Of a stretch of 64,000 bases of DNA, positions 51,096 to 60,453 are shown piece after piece. The first letter of the stretch is position 1. Every line of letters begins with the position of its first letter. This stretch comes from Rubricoccus marinus (GTDB taxonomy: Bacteria; Bacteroidota; Rhodothermia; Rhodothermales; Rubricoccaceae). Position numbers and translations under genes: made by a program. Below the pieces are notes generated by a model. The model was not told the DNA's origin. It saw nothing but the letters and a program-made list of their open reading frames with translations, and did not search any database. The stretch spans positions 26,453 to 90,452 of the forward strand of contig NZ_MQWB01000014.1 of NCBI RefSeq assembly GCF_002257665.1. Direction: 5' to 3'.

Positions 51096-54000
51096 CTAGA
51101 AAGAGGGGTCGAGGAGCGCGTCGATCTCGGTCCGCAGACGGGCGGCGTCGAGGCGGACGTCGAGCGCGTCGGCGCGCGTCTGGAGCAGCGCCGTCTGCGC
51201 TTGCAGCACTTCGAGGTAGGTGGCCGCGCCCTCGCGGCGGAGCCGGATGGAGATGGCGTAGGCGCGCTCGGCCTGGGGCACCAGGCGCTCGTCGTAGAGC
51301 CGGACCTGCTCGGCGTCAGCGCGGAGCCTGGCGACGCGGGTGCGGAGGTCGACCGCCAGCCCGACGAGGAGCCGGTCGCGCTCGAAGCGGGCGACCTCGA
51401 CGGCCGCGGCGGCGGCCCGGTCGGGCGCGTCGTTCGCACGCCGCGCCAGAGGCACGGACACGCCGACACGTCCCCCGAGAAAGCCGACGGCGCCGCCCTC
51501 GGTCTGGAGCGCCGCCTCGGCCCCGAACGACGGCAGCCGCTCGGTGCGGACGGCCCGCGCCTCCGCTTGGGCGACGCCGATGGCCGACTCGGCCGCGGCG
51601 ATCCGGGGGTTGGCCCGGGCCAGAAGCGAGTCGAGCGCACCGGTCGCAGCCAGCCGGTCGAGGTCGGGGAGGCCGGCGTCGAGCGGCCCGTCGGGAAGCG
51701 TGTCTGCGAGCTCGACCGGGTCGCGGGCGGCGAGAAGCGTCCGGAGAACGGACCGCGCGGACTGCGCCTGCCCGGCGGCCTGAGCGCGGGCGCGCTCGGC
51801 CTGGGCGAGCGCCACCTCGGCCTGGAGCGGCTCCAGCGCGCCGGTGGCCTCCAGCTCGAACCGGCGGTTCGAGGCGTGGGCGAACCCCTGGGCGACGGCG
51901 ACCGACGAGTCCGCGAGCGCCAGCCGGGCGTCCGCGAAGACGACCTCGACGTAGGCGAGGGCCGCTCGCAGCCGGACGCCCCTACGGAGCGCGTCGCGTT
52001 CGACCTCGGACTGCTGGAGCAGCGCGTCGGCCGCGCCGCGCTGGGCCTGGTAGTAGGCCGGGAGCCGGAACGACTGCGCCGCGCCCACACTCGTCTCCGT
52101 TCCCCCGAATCCGCCGTCGAGAGTCGGGACGCGGTCGACGCCCAGGAAGAACTCCGTCGCCGGCAGGATGCCCGCGCTCTCGCGCCGGGCGGCCTCGCGC
52201 GCGATGGCGGCCGTGCCGATCTGGAGCTCAGGCGCGACGGCCTCGGCCTGGTCGAGCGCCTCGGCGAGCGTCAGACCGCCCGTAGGAAGCCGGGGAATGT
52301 CCTGCGCCTGCGCCGTTCCTGCGCCGAGGAGGAGCACGATGGCGAGCGCGGGTCCAAGCCCTGGGCGGCGCCGGGGCGCCGGATCCCCCAGTGCGTCGCC
52401 GTCGCCGTGTGGGTCGGCGCGGCGAACGGCCGGAGCCGTCGGCGCCCAGTCCGACGCGACCTCGGCGTCGAGCTGGCGGTCGAGGTCAGCGCCCTCGCCC
52501 TGCGGGAGCGGGTCGGGCGCCTGGCCCGAGCCGATCCAGGCGTAGACGGTCGGGAGCACGAAGAGCGTCAGGACCGTGCTCGTGAGCAGGCCGCCGATCA
52601 CGACGGCCGCCAGAGGCCGCTGGACCTCGGACCCGGCGCCGCTGCCGAGCAGCATCGGCATGAACCCGATGCCCGCCAGCGTAGCCGTCGTCACGACGGC
52701 GCGGAGCCGCTCGTCGGCCCCTGCGAGGACGGCCTCGCGGAGCGGAAGCCCGTGCCCCTCGAACTTGCGGATGGCGCCGACCATGACCAGCCCGTTGAGG
52801 ACCGCGATGCCGAAGAGGGCGATGAAGCCCACGCCCGCCGAGATCGAGAACGGGAGCCCGAGCGCGTAGAGCATCGCGACCCCGCCGACGATCGACATCG
52901 GCACGCACAGGTAGATGATCGCCGCGAGGCGCATCGACCCGAACGTCTGGAACAGGAGCACGAAGATCAAGACGAGCGCCAGCGGCACCACGAGCGCGAG
53001 TCGGGCGGTGGCCGCCTCCAGGTTCTCGAACTGCCCGCCGTAGTCGACCCGGTAGCCGGGCGGGAGCGCGACCTCGGATCGGATGCGGGTCTGGACGTCC
53101 TCGACGAACGACGCCAGGTCGCGGCCCGTCACGTTGGACTGGACCGAGACGAAGCGGCTGCCCTCCTCGCGCGAGACGGACACCGGCCCGGAGTCGACCG
53201 TGACCGACGCCAGCGCCGAGAGCGGCACGCGCGCGCCGGTCGGCGTGACGACGGGCAGCGCCTCGACGGCGGCCGGGCTCGACCGCGTGCCCTCAGCGAA
53301 CCGGACGACGAGGTCGAAGCGGCGCTCGCCTTCGTAGACCTCGCCCGCGACCGACCCGCCGACGGCCGTCTGGACGATCTGGTTGAGGGCGTCGACGGTG
53401 AGCCCGTAGCGCGCGAGCGCCGCGCGGTCGGGGCGGATGACGAGCTGGGGCGAGCCGGTCGTCTGGTCCATCGACACCGACGAGGCGCCGGGCGTCTCCT
53501 GGACGATCCGCTGCACCTGTTCGGCGAGCGGCGTGAGCTCGTCGTAGCTCTCGCCGAAGAGCTTGACCACGACGTCGCCCCGCGCCCCCGCGATGAGCTC
53601 GTTCGTGCGCATCTCGATGGGCTGGTAGAACTGGACGCCCGCCGGCACGTCCTCGACGGCCTCCTGCATGGCGGCCACCAGCTCGGGCTTCGTCCGCCGG
53701 TCGCCGTCGACCTCGGGCCACTCGTCCTTGGGTTTGAGGATGACGTAAGAGTCCGTGATCTCGACGCCCATCGGGTCGGTCGAGATCTCGGCGCGGCCCG
53801 TGTTGCCGACGACGGTCTCGACCTCGTCGAAGGCCATCAGCCGCTGCTCGACGTCGCCCGCGATCTCGACGGACTCGGTCAGCGACACGCTCGGGAGCCG
53901 GATGATCTGGACGGCGATGTCGCCCTCGTCCAGGCGCGGCACGAACTCGGCGCCCAGCCCGCCGAAGCTGGCGACCGCCACGGCGAAGAGCACGGCGGCG

Positions 54001-55613
54001 CCCCCGACCACGACGGCGCGCATCCCGATCGCACGGTCCAAGAGCGGCCGGTAGATCTTGTGGAGCCACTCGATGATGGGCGAGTGCTTGACGGGCTTCG
54101 ACGGGTCGAACACCAGCGAGCACATGACGGGCACGTAGGTGATCGAGAGGATCACGGCGCCCAGGAGCGCGAAGCTCACCGTCATCGCCATCGGCGCGAA
54201 CAGCTTGCCCTCGATGCCGCGCAGGAAGAGGATGGGGAGGTAGACGACCAGGATGATGACCTCGCCGAACTGGGCCACCTTCCGCACTTCCAGCGTCCCC
54301 TCGTAGACGAGGTCGCGGAAGGCCTCCTTCGACAGCCTGCCGCCGCCGTCTTTCTGCATCACCCCGATCCGCCTCAGGATGTTCTCGACGATGATGAGCG
54401 AGCCGTCGACGACGAGCCCGAAGTCGATGGCGCCGAGGCTCATGAGGTTCGCGCTCTGGCCCGTGAGCCACATCCCGATAAAGGCGACCATCATCGCGAG
54501 CGGGATCACGCTCGCGAGCACCAGCCCGGCGCGGAGGTTGACGAGCAGGATGAGGAGCACCACGATGACGAGCAGCGCGCCCTCGGCGAGGTGCTTGCCG
54601 ACCGTCGCGATGGTCCGGTCCACGAGCGCCGTGCGGTCGTAGTACGGCACGATCTCGACGCCCTCCGGCAGCGCCCGCTGGATCTCCTCGATCCGGTCCT
54701 TGACGGCCGACACCACGACGCGGGCGTTGGCCCCTTTGAGCTGCAACGCGAACCCGGTCACGACCTCGCCCTCGCCGTCCTGCGTCGCCGCGCCGAAGCG
54801 GACGGCGGGGCCGAGCGTGATCTCGGCCACGTCGCCGAGCGTGACCGGCGTGCCGCCGCGCGTGGCGACGACCGACTGGCGCAGGTCGTCCATCGACTGC
54901 ACGAGGCCGTCGGTGCGCACCGCCAGTTGCTCGGGGCCGGTCTCGATCGTGGCCGCGCCCGCGTTCCCGGACGCCTCGGCCGTCGCGTCGAACACCTCGC
55001 GGAGCGTGAGCCCGTAGCCCGCGAGCCGGTCGGGGTCGACGAGCACCTGGTACTGCTTGAGGTACCCGCCGATGGAGTTGACCTCGGCGAGGCCCGGCAC
55101 GCCCAGGAGCTGGCGTCGGACGATCCAGTCCTGGATCGTGCGGAGCTCCATCGGCGAGTACCGGCCCGTCGTGTCGCGGAGCGTGTAGCGGAACACCTCG
55201 CCGAGGCCTGTCGAGACCGGCCCGAGCTCGGGGGTCTCGGCGCCGGGCGGGAGCTCGTCTTCGATGCCCCTCAGCTGCTCCAAGATGAGCTGGCGGGCGA
55301 AGTAGGTGTCGACGCCGTCCTCGAAGACGACGGTGATGACCGAGATGCCCTGACGCGAGAGCGAGCGGAGCTCGACCAAGTCGGGCAGCGACTTGAGCGC
55401 CAGCTCGACGGGGACCGACACGAACCGCTCGACTTCGAGCGGGCTCAGGGCCGGGGCCTGCGTCAGGACCTGGACCTGGTTGTTGGTGACGTCGGGGACG
55501 GCGTCGACCGGGAGTTGGGTGGCGGCGTAGAGGCCGGCGGCGACGAGGCCGACGGTGGCGAACAAGACGAGCACTCGCTGGCGGAGCGAGAACGCGACGA
55601 TGCGATCAAACAT
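51096..55613 (-). CDS. Heavy-metal RND pump fused to its outer-membrane factor (CusA-CusC type)
   Basis: This is a 1505-aa fusion. Residues 1-~1045 are a CusA/CzcA-type pump: FDRIVAFSLRQRVLVLF, QLPVDAVPDVTNNQVQV, the fourth-helix signature AIDFGLVVDGSLIIVENILR (two Asp and a Glu for proton relay) and GIAVLNGLVMVGAIRKFEGH. After a charged linker a hydrophobic segment (ALAIVLLLGAGTAQAQ, ~residue 1090-1105) looks like the former signal peptide of a TolC-type outer-membrane factor. The rest has its coiled-coil repeats (GLTLAEALDQAEAVAPELQI; AQAERARAQAAGQAQSARSV). Family: heavy-metal efflux. The ATG at 55613 is used, as MFDRI starts the family. An adaptor follows 46 bases downstream. Confidence 0.93.
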   Translation of the reverse strand: MFDRIVAFSLRQRVLVLFATVGLVAAGLYAATQLPVDAVPDVTNNQVQVLTQAPALSPLEVERFVSVPVELALKSLPDLVELRSLSRQGISVITVVFEDGVDTYFARQLILEQLRGIEDELPPGAETPELGPVSTGLGEVFRYTLRDTTGRYSPMELRTIQDWIVRRQLLGVPGLAEVNSIGGYLKQYQVLVDPDRLAGYGLTLREVFDATAEASGNAGAATIETGPEQLAVRTDGLVQSMDDLRQSVVATRGGTPVTLGDVAEITLGPAVRFGAATQDGEGEVVTGFALQLKGANARVVVSAVKDRIEEIQRALPEGVEIVPYYDRTALVDRTIATVGKHLAEGALLVIVVLLILLVNLRAGLVLASVIPLAMMVAFIGMWLTGQSANLMSLGAIDFGLVVDGSLIIVENILRRIGVMQKDGGGRLSKEAFRDLVYEGTLEVRKVAQFGEVIILVVYLPILFLRGIEGKLFAPMAMTVSFALLGAVILSITYVPVMCSLVFDPSKPVKHSPIIEWLHKIYRPLLDRAIGMRAVVVGGAAVLFAVAVASFGGLGAEFVPRLDEGDIAVQIIRLPSVSLTESVEIAGDVEQRLMAFDEVETVVGNTGRAEISTDPMGVEITDSYVILKPKDEWPEVDGDRRTKPELVAAMQEAVEDVPAGVQFYQPIEMRTNELIAGARGDVVVKLFGESYDELTPLAEQVQRIVQETPGASSVSMDQTTGSPQLVIRPDRAALARYGLTVDALNQIVQTAVGGSVAGEVYEGERRFDLVVRFAEGTRSSPAAVEALPVVTPTGARVPLSALASVTVDSGPVSVSREEGSRFVSVQSNVTGRDLASFVEDVQTRIRSEVALPPGYRVDYGGQFENLEAATARLALVVPLALVLIFVLLFQTFGSMRLAAIIYLCVPMSIVGGVAMLYALGLPFSISAGVGFIALFGIAVLNGLVMVGAIRKFEGHGLPLREAVLAGADERLRAVVTTATLAGIGFMPMLLGSGAGSEVQRPLAAVVIGGLLTSTVLTLFVLPTVYAWIGSGQAPDPLPQGEGADLDRQLDAEVASDWAPTAPAVRRADPHGDGDALGDPAPRRRPGLGPALAIVLLLGAGTAQAQDIPRLPTGGLTLAEALDQAEAVAPELQIGTAAIAREAARRESAGILPATEFFLGVDRVPTLDGGFGGTETSVGAAQSFRLPAYYQAQRGAADALLQQSEVERDALRRGVRLRAALAYVEVVFADARLALADSSVAVAQGFAHASNRRFELEATGALEPLQAEVALAQAERARAQAAGQAQSARSVLRTLLAARDPVELADTLPDGPLDAGLPDLDRLAATGALDSLLARANPRIAAAESAIGVAQAEARAVRTERLPSFGAEAALQTEGGAVGFLGGRVGVSVPLARRANDAPDRAAAAAVEVARFERDRLLVGLAVDLRTRVARLRADAEQVRLYDERLVPQAERAYAISIRLRREGAATYLEVLQAQTALLQTRADALDVRLDAARLRTEIDALLDPSF

Positions 55614-55810
55614 GGGGGGACCGAGAACCGGGGAGGACGGGGTCCCGCCAGCCGCACGGCGACGCACGGGCGTGCGTCCGCCAGTGGCGGGCGGGGTGGG
55701 TTCGGGCCACGTCTCCAACAGACGTGGCGGTCCACACGGGTCGGCGCTCTACGCGACCGAGGCCGAAGACCTCAGTTCGCGGACAGACCTATCCCTTCGT
55801 GCGGACGGTC

Positions 55811-56182
55811 CTAGGCGAGGGGGACGTGGTCCAGCCCCAGCGGCTCGACCTCAGGCGGGGCGTCCGCGACGTACGCGAACTCGGTGGGCTCGGACGCCGG
55901 TCGGACGCCGGCGGCCGGGACGATCCCGGTCGGCGTGAACACGACGTGGCACAAGCAGTCGGCAAAGGTGCCCTCCTCGTGCTCGTGCTCGCCCTCGTCG
56001 TGGCTGTCGCCGGGGGCGGGCACGTCGTGGCCGCCCTGCGCGAGGCGGGCGTCGGTGTGCGTCTCACCGGTCTCGGCCGCGAGCGCCTCGTCGGCGCACG
56101 CGACGAGGTCCGTCGTCTGGACGACGACGAGGACCGCGAGAAGCGCGGCGAGCGAGGGCAGGAGGCGGCGGAGCGTGGTCAT
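55811..56182 (-). CDS. Small secreted His/Cys-rich protein of the efflux locus
   Basis: This is a 123-aa protein. A signal peptide (LLPSLAALLAVLVVVQTTDL) is followed by an Asp/His/Glu-rich stretch (GDSHDEGEHEHEEGTFADCL) and CLCHVVFTPTG, giving possible metal ligands. It ends with a Pro/Val-rich tail. Similar small proteins accompany Czc/Cus operons in Bacteroidetes and probably bind metal in the periplasm; there is no named family I am sure of. It overlaps the arsR gene by 4 bases (ATGA), so it is co-translated with the repressor and probably with the RND operon 197 bases downstream. Confidence 0.75.
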   Translation of the reverse strand: MTTLRRLLPSLAALLAVLVVVQTTDLVACADEALAAETGETHTDARLAQGGHDVPAPGDSHDEGEHEHEEGTFADCLCHVVFTPTGIVPAAGVRPASEPTEFAYVADAPPEVEPLGLDHVPLA

Positions 56183-56601
56183 GCGTCGAGAGCCAACGGA
56201 GTATCGGCAGCCGACGTTTCGTTCTCAACCGCTCCTTCGGCGACGTGCTCGGCGGCCACGCTCAGGAGCGCGGCCACGTGGTCGTCGTCGAGCCTGTGGT
56301 AGACCATCTTCCCATCGCGCTCGCTCGCGACGAGCCGGAGCGCGCGGAGGCCGCGGAGCTGGTGGCTCACGGCCGACTCGGTCACGCCGAGCGTGGCCGC
56401 GAGGTCGCACGTGCAGAGCGGGCCGGTCTGGAGGGCTGCGAGGAGCCGGAGCCGGGTCGGGTCGCCGAGCGCGGCAAAGAGCGCGCGGGCGCCGTCGAGC
56501 ACGTCGGCGCGCTCAGACAGATGGTCGGCCGCAGCCTCCACCGCGTCGGGGTGGACACGGCGGACGGTGCAGGCGTCGGAATCGGTTGACGTTTGAGTCA
56601 C
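56179..56601 (-). CDS. ArsR/SmtB-family metal-responsive repressor
   Basis: This is a 140-aa winged-helix protein. DVLDGARALFAALGDPTRLR, LLAALQTGPLCTCDLAATLG, VTESAVSHQLRGLRALRLVA and SERDGKMVYHRLDDDHVAAL are the family hallmarks; LCTCDLA is the alpha3 CxC metal site (as in CadC/ArsR) and the C-terminal HVAALLSVAAEHVAEG has the alpha5 His pattern of SmtB/CzrA. Start GTG at 56601 lies within its own operator, so the transcript may be leaderless or a later start is used. It is the first gene of the efflux cluster, and the same operator occurs before the CDF operon. Confidence 0.92.
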   Translation of the reverse strand: MTQTSTDSDACTVRRVHPDAVEAAADHLSERADVLDGARALFAALGDPTRLRLLAALQTGPLCTCDLAATLGVTESAVSHQLRGLRALRLVASERDGKMVYHRLDDDHVAALLSVAAEHVAEGAVENETSAADTPLALDA

Positions 56602-56610
56602 AGCTCAAAC
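56591..56610 (-). promoter_or_regulatory. ArsR operator overlapping the arsR start
   Basis: GTTTGAG TCACAG CTCAAAC is a perfect 7-6-7 palindrome that includes the GTG start. It is identical in arms to the site at 48995-49014, which ties the two transcription units into one regulon. Confidence 0.8.
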
Positions 56611-56662
56611 ATACGGACGGCTCGGAGGACGACTCGGAGCCAACACACGATTCGCGCTGGGT

Positions 56663-58474
56663 TCACTCTCGTCCCACCGATTTGGCCGCCGTCTTGGCCG
56701 CAGCCTGGGCGACGGACACCCCCACAGATCCGACGCGGGCCTGGAGCGCCCGGCCCACGGCGCCGTCCGACCGGAGGGCCTGGAGCCGCACGCCGGGTGC
56801 CCGCGTCCCCTTCTCCCGCAGCGTCCGGTCCAACCGTTCGAGCCGCGCCCGGATCGCTTCGGGGCCAAACCCGTGAGCGTTGGACGCCGGATCAGACGAG
56901 CGGAGGCCCGAGAGCTCGGAGGCCACCGTGCGGTGCGTTTCCCCGGCTCGCTTCACGTCTGCCTCCGCCGTCCGCACGACCTCGCGGGCCTCCACGAATG
57001 CGCGTCCATGGCGCGCCGCCAGCGGAGCGGCCGTGCGGGCAGGCTCCGTCGTCGTCCCCCTGACCAGGCTGTACTTCGACCGCGCCGGAGTCGCCCTGAG
57101 CACCCCGTACCGCTCGGGATCGACGGCCATCCGCTCGGTCGCCCGGCCGACTCCGACCGCCTCGGCGTCTTTCAGGTACGCCTGCGCAGCCGCGCCGGGC
57201 TCCGCGTACGTCTCCGCCATCGCGGCCCCGAACGCGCGCCTCCCGTCCGATGCTCGCACCTGGGCCTCGGCGAGTCCCTTCTGCGCGCGCGTGACGGCCG
57301 CTGCGGCCGTGCCCTCGATCCGGGCGACCGCCTGGAGCACCTTCTCGCGCTCGGCCACCAGACGAGCCGTCTGCGCGTGGTCGAGGACGGCCCGTTCCAT
57401 CCGGTCGACGCGGCCTCCTCGGCGCACGTCCCGGGCTCGCGCGCGGGCCTCGTAGCTCCGGCCAGCGTGTGACGAAGGCGTCTCCCGAGCACGTGGGCTC
57501 TCGCCAGAAGCCTTCCGTCCACCTCGACCGGCGGCGCGGAGCGCCGCCCTGCTCCCCGTTCGCAGGATGGTCCTGGCGAAGACCTCGTCGGCGTCGCGCT
57601 CTCCGTCCGTGGCCACGGCGCGCCCCACGGACCGACCCACGCGGCGGGCACGGAGGACCGAGCGACGCGCGGCGCCAGAGGCCCGTCGGCGTGAGGCGTG
57701 ACCCTTGGCGGGCGTCTCAAGCGAGCGCCTCTGTCCCTTTGGAGCTCCTGCTCCCCGTCCCCGCTGATGAGCCGTGAGGCTCCCCAGGCGTTTCTCCAGA
57801 TGGGGGCGGCTGACCGTCCGGCTCACCGACGACAGCTTGGCCTCCCGTTTTCCGTCGGTCACGACGGCCCCTCGGCCCCGTCGCTCGATGCGGAGCCCCT
57901 TCGCCTGGAGCCGGGCGTCGAGGTCGGCCCAGGTCGGCGCGTCTTTGAGATCGACGAGTACTCGGTCGCGGACCTCGCGCGCAAAGCCCCGGTCGGTCTC
58001 GTGGGCGACGCCAGCGGCGCGGGCGTTCCGGCCGGTCCACCGGACGCCGAGCTCCCGCTCTTGGCTTTCGACCGACGCCCGGAGCCGCCGCCGGTCCTGC
58101 GACGTCGACCACGCGCGGCCGTCCGGCCCGACGCGGTTGACCATCACGTGGACGTGCGCGTGGTCCCGGTCGACGTGCCGAACGACGAGGGCCTGATGGT
58201 CCTGGAGCCCAACGTCGCGCAGCGTGCGGTCGACGGCCTCCCGGACCTCCGCCTCGGTCGGATTGTCGGACGGGTCGAAGGCGATCGTGACGTGGTAGAC
58301 CGGCTTCTGGCACCGCGCCGAGAGCCCGGCCTGCTCGCGCATCTCGGCGACCGTCCCGGGCACGTCGTCCGCGAACACGTTCCGGGTCTCGACCCATCCC
58401 ACGCGCTCCTCGCCGCCGCCGAGGTAGTCGGCGAGGCCGGCGAAGCTGGACCCCGTGCTGGCGCTCGCGACCAT
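56663..58474 (-). CDS. Relaxase (mobilisation nuclease, MOBP-like)
   Basis: This is a 603-aa protein. The N-terminal relaxase domain carries the putative catalytic Tyr in GLADYLGGGEER (Tyr17), followed by KPVYHVTIAFDPSDNPTEAE and the metal-binding His motif HVDRDHAHVHVMVNRV (residues 100-115). The next ~130 residues include RNARAAGVAHETDRGFAREV and a Rep-like loop. The C-terminal half is basic and coiled (ARARDVRRGGRVDRMERAVL) with no helicase or primase domain. It nicks oriT and pilots the strand. The ATG at 58474 immediately follows the MobC stop. I place it near MOBP by motif spacing; family assignment needs an alignment. Confidence 0.85.
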   Translation of the reverse strand: MVASASTGSSFAGLADYLGGGEERVGWVETRNVFADDVPGTVAEMREQAGLSARCQKPVYHVTIAFDPSDNPTEAEVREAVDRTLRDVGLQDHQALVVRHVDRDHAHVHVMVNRVGPDGRAWSTSQDRRRLRASVESQERELGVRWTGRNARAAGVAHETDRGFAREVRDRVLVDLKDAPTWADLDARLQAKGLRIERRGRGAVVTDGKREAKLSSVSRTVSRPHLEKRLGSLTAHQRGRGAGAPKGQRRSLETPAKGHASRRRASGAARRSVLRARRVGRSVGRAVATDGERDADEVFARTILRTGSRAALRAAGRGGRKASGESPRARETPSSHAGRSYEARARARDVRRGGRVDRMERAVLDHAQTARLVAEREKVLQAVARIEGTAAAAVTRAQKGLAEAQVRASDGRRAFGAAMAETYAEPGAAAQAYLKDAEAVGVGRATERMAVDPERYGVLRATPARSKYSLVRGTTTEPARTAAPLAARHGRAFVEAREVVRTAEADVKRAGETHRTVASELSGLRSSDPASNAHGFGPEAIRARLERLDRTLREKGTRAPGVRLQALRSDGAVGRALQARVGSVGVSVAQAAAKTAAKSVGRE

Positions 58475-58475
58475 T

Positions 58476-58844
58476 TCAGCCGAGCCCTGTGAGCACGCGG
58501 CGGAGCTGTGCGAGCGCCTCCTCAAGCGGGCCGCTGGCGGCGGTCGCCCCCGACGTGTTCGCGACCCGCGCGAGTTGGTTGAGGTTGACCCCGATCCGGC
58601 GGAGGAGCACTCGGGTCTCGCGGTCGGCCCGCGCCGTGACGGGCTGGCCGAGAGACCGTCGGCGGACGTACTCGGAGACGGTGAGTCCGGCCTCGCGAGC
58701 GGAGCCCTGGAGGGCGGCCTTCTCGGCCGCGCTCACACGCACCTCGACCTTGGCGCTGCGTCGGGTTCCTCGCGGTCGGCCACCCTTCTTCCGCGGTGCC
58801 GGGCTGGCGCTCTGGGCGCTGCCCGAGGTGGAGTCGGTCGTCAT
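58476..58844 (-). CDS. mobC: MobC-like relaxosome accessory protein
   Basis: This is a 122-aa protein with a basic N-terminal arm (SPAPRKKGGRPRGTRRSAKV), an RHH segment (VEVRVSAAEKAALQGSAREA, LTVSEYVRRRSLG) and the MobC signature LLRRIGVNLNQLARVANTSG. MobC binds near oriT and opens the nic region for the relaxase. The ATG at 58844 is chosen because it overlaps the stop of the upstream peptidase gene (ATGA); the frame is open 44 codons further. The relaxase ATG follows its stop at once. Confidence 0.85.
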   Translation of the reverse strand: MTTDSTSGSAQSASPAPRKKGGRPRGTRRSAKVEVRVSAAEKAALQGSAREAGLTVSEYVRRRSLGQPVTARADRETRVLLRRIGVNLNQLARVANTSGATAASGPLEEALAQLRRVLTGLG

Positions 58845-59692
58845 CTCGGCCGCCTCGTCGTGCCCCTTGAGCCTGCCGCTGGCGGCAGTGCGAATGCGGC
58901 CCGGGTGGGCCGTCGCAGGCGGCGCGCCTGCTGGGCCGTCAGGGGTTTTCGTCCGGACGAAAACATAACTTGCCACCGCTGTTCATCTGCCTTGTGGCGA
59001 GCCGGAGGCGCGCCGAGGAACGGGGCCGGGTCGAGCGCTCGCCCGGAGGCGTCGCGGACCTCGAAGTGGAGGTGGGGGCCGGTTGAGGTGCCGTCGCGGC
59101 CGGGCACGCCGCCGCTGGCTCCGACAGGCTGCCCACTTCGGACTTGGGTGCCGCGGCGGAACCTCTGGTCTGCCTCGGCGAGGTGGGCGTAGAGCGTCCG
59201 GAAAGGCGCGCGCCCAGGGGCCGGTCGGTGCTCGATCTCGACGACGAGCCCGTATCCGGATCGGCGACCGACGGAGCGGACGACGCCAGAGACTACGGCC
59301 CGAACGGTGCTGCCGAGTGGGACCGCGAGGTCGGCGCCGTCGTGGTGGCGGGAGCGTCCCGAGACGGGATGCCGCCGCCACCCGAACGGGGAGCTCACCG
59401 GGCCGCTGGCGGGTCGGACGACCAGCGGCACTCGCTGGATCGCAGGACGCCGGTGAGCCCTTCGGGGTCGAGCCTCAAGGGGAGCCGGTTGGGCGTCTTC
59501 GGTGGGGGAGTCCGCTGCCGCGAGTCCGAGCTGGCGGAGCACGGACGCGGGTCGGCGTGGAGACTCCGCGTCCGCGATAGATGAGGGGGCCGCGAAAGGC
59601 GTCGCCAGAGCCGCCCCGAGGACGAGCACGCCTGAGGCCAGACGGAGCCGTCGCGGAGAGGGGCGGGTAGGGGTGGGCACGGGCAGCGTCAT
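58841..59692 (-). CDS. M23-family peptidoglycan endopeptidase
   Basis: This is a 283-aa secreted protein. A signal peptide (RLRLASGVLVLGAALATPFA) is followed by a linker and the LytM domain: GPVSSPFGWRRHPVSGRSRH, HHDGADLAVPLGSTVRAVVS (H-x3-D), YGLVVEIEH and TSTGPHLHFEVRDASG (H-x-H). These supply all zinc ligands. It is the first gene of the relaxase operon, so it probably opens the wall for the conjugation apparatus, in place of a VirB1-type transglycosylase. The ATG at 59692 is used as it precedes the signal peptide; the C-terminal ~60 residues are basic. Confidence 0.88.
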   Translation of the reverse strand: MTLPVPTPTRPSPRRLRLASGVLVLGAALATPFAAPSSIADAESPRRPASVLRQLGLAAADSPTEDAQPAPLEARPRRAHRRPAIQRVPLVVRPASGPVSSPFGWRRHPVSGRSRHHDGADLAVPLGSTVRAVVSGVVRSVGRRSGYGLVVEIEHRPAPGRAPFRTLYAHLAEADQRFRRGTQVRSGQPVGASGGVPGRDGTSTGPHLHFEVRDASGRALDPAPFLGAPPARHKADEQRWQVMFSSGRKPLTAQQARRLRRPTRAAFALPPAAGSRGTTRRPR

Positions 59693-59793
59693 GACACGTC
59701 GCCTTGCCCAGCGCGCTCCGCATCTGCGGCGGCTCACGTGTTGGGACAAAAGCCTCGACGGCCACCCTTGCTCCACGGGTTCAACCTCACCGA

Positions 59794-60346
59794 AGGGTAC
59801 CCGTTTACAGGGCGTCTGCTTGTGCCCGTTCCAAGGTCGCTCACATCCGGCTGTACACCATCGTCGAGGGTGATCTTCGGTTCCTGCCCGTGCGATCCAG
59901 CCGAGAGGTACCGGTTTACGGGGCGAGAGGTACCACTCTACAGGGCCTCCATACGGGCGGCACCGTGCCTACGGCCTACGCACCCCAACGCTGAGCGTGT
60001 ACGCCTTGAAGACGCCGCCCCGTGCACCTGGCCCCCGTCGTCGGGTGGACGGTCGACCAGCTCCCGGTTCTCCGGCACCAGTAGGTGGTCGCCCTCTGGT
60101 CCCCAAAGGTACCCGTTTACGGGGGACCATCCTCGGGCGGGATGGGCAGCAGTGCTCCCCGTAAACGTCCACCTATCGACTTGCCAGGCTCTCAGGGCGA
60201 GACGGCGGTCAGAGAGTACCGTTGGGTGCGTGGAGCGCCAGGAGCCGACGGCGAGCAACAGACCCCTCCGTGGCGGAGCCCGAGGCGGCCATCGCTGGGC
60301 AGTGGCCTGCGACTGTTGATCCGCTCTGAGGTGGACGTTTGCGGGG
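59794..60346. repeat. Six dispersed iteron-like elements of two subtypes
   Basis: Subtype AGGTACCCGTTTACGGGG: 59794-59812, 59906-59923, 59928-59945 (diverged) and 60106-60124. Subtype AGGTGGACGTTTACGGGG: 60157-60174 in inverted orientation and 60329-60346. They share the frame AGGT..C-GTTTACGGGG with the tandem iterons further right. Inverted copies in front of a Rep gene often act in copy control or handcuffing. No gene is credible in 59693-60530. Confidence 0.75.
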
Positions 60347-60453
60347 AGAAGGTGACCCGCGGTGAGCCTCCCACGCTTGCGACTGCGCTCTCGGTCTAGG
60401 GGCCTTTGGCTTTCAACAGACTCATCCTTCTCCGACGCGCGCGCCCCGTCGTC

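Noticed and set aside
50421..55814. Open frame of 1797 codons on the plus strand
   Set aside because: It is the complement of the RND fusion and adaptor genes; high GC removes stop codons from the opposite strand. The protein is low complexity (Arg, Asp, Val, Glu) with no family features.
59693..59793. oriT upstream of the peptidase/MobC/relaxase operon
   Set aside because: This is the expected place, but I see neither a known nic sequence nor a convincing inverted repeat, so I do not annotate it.
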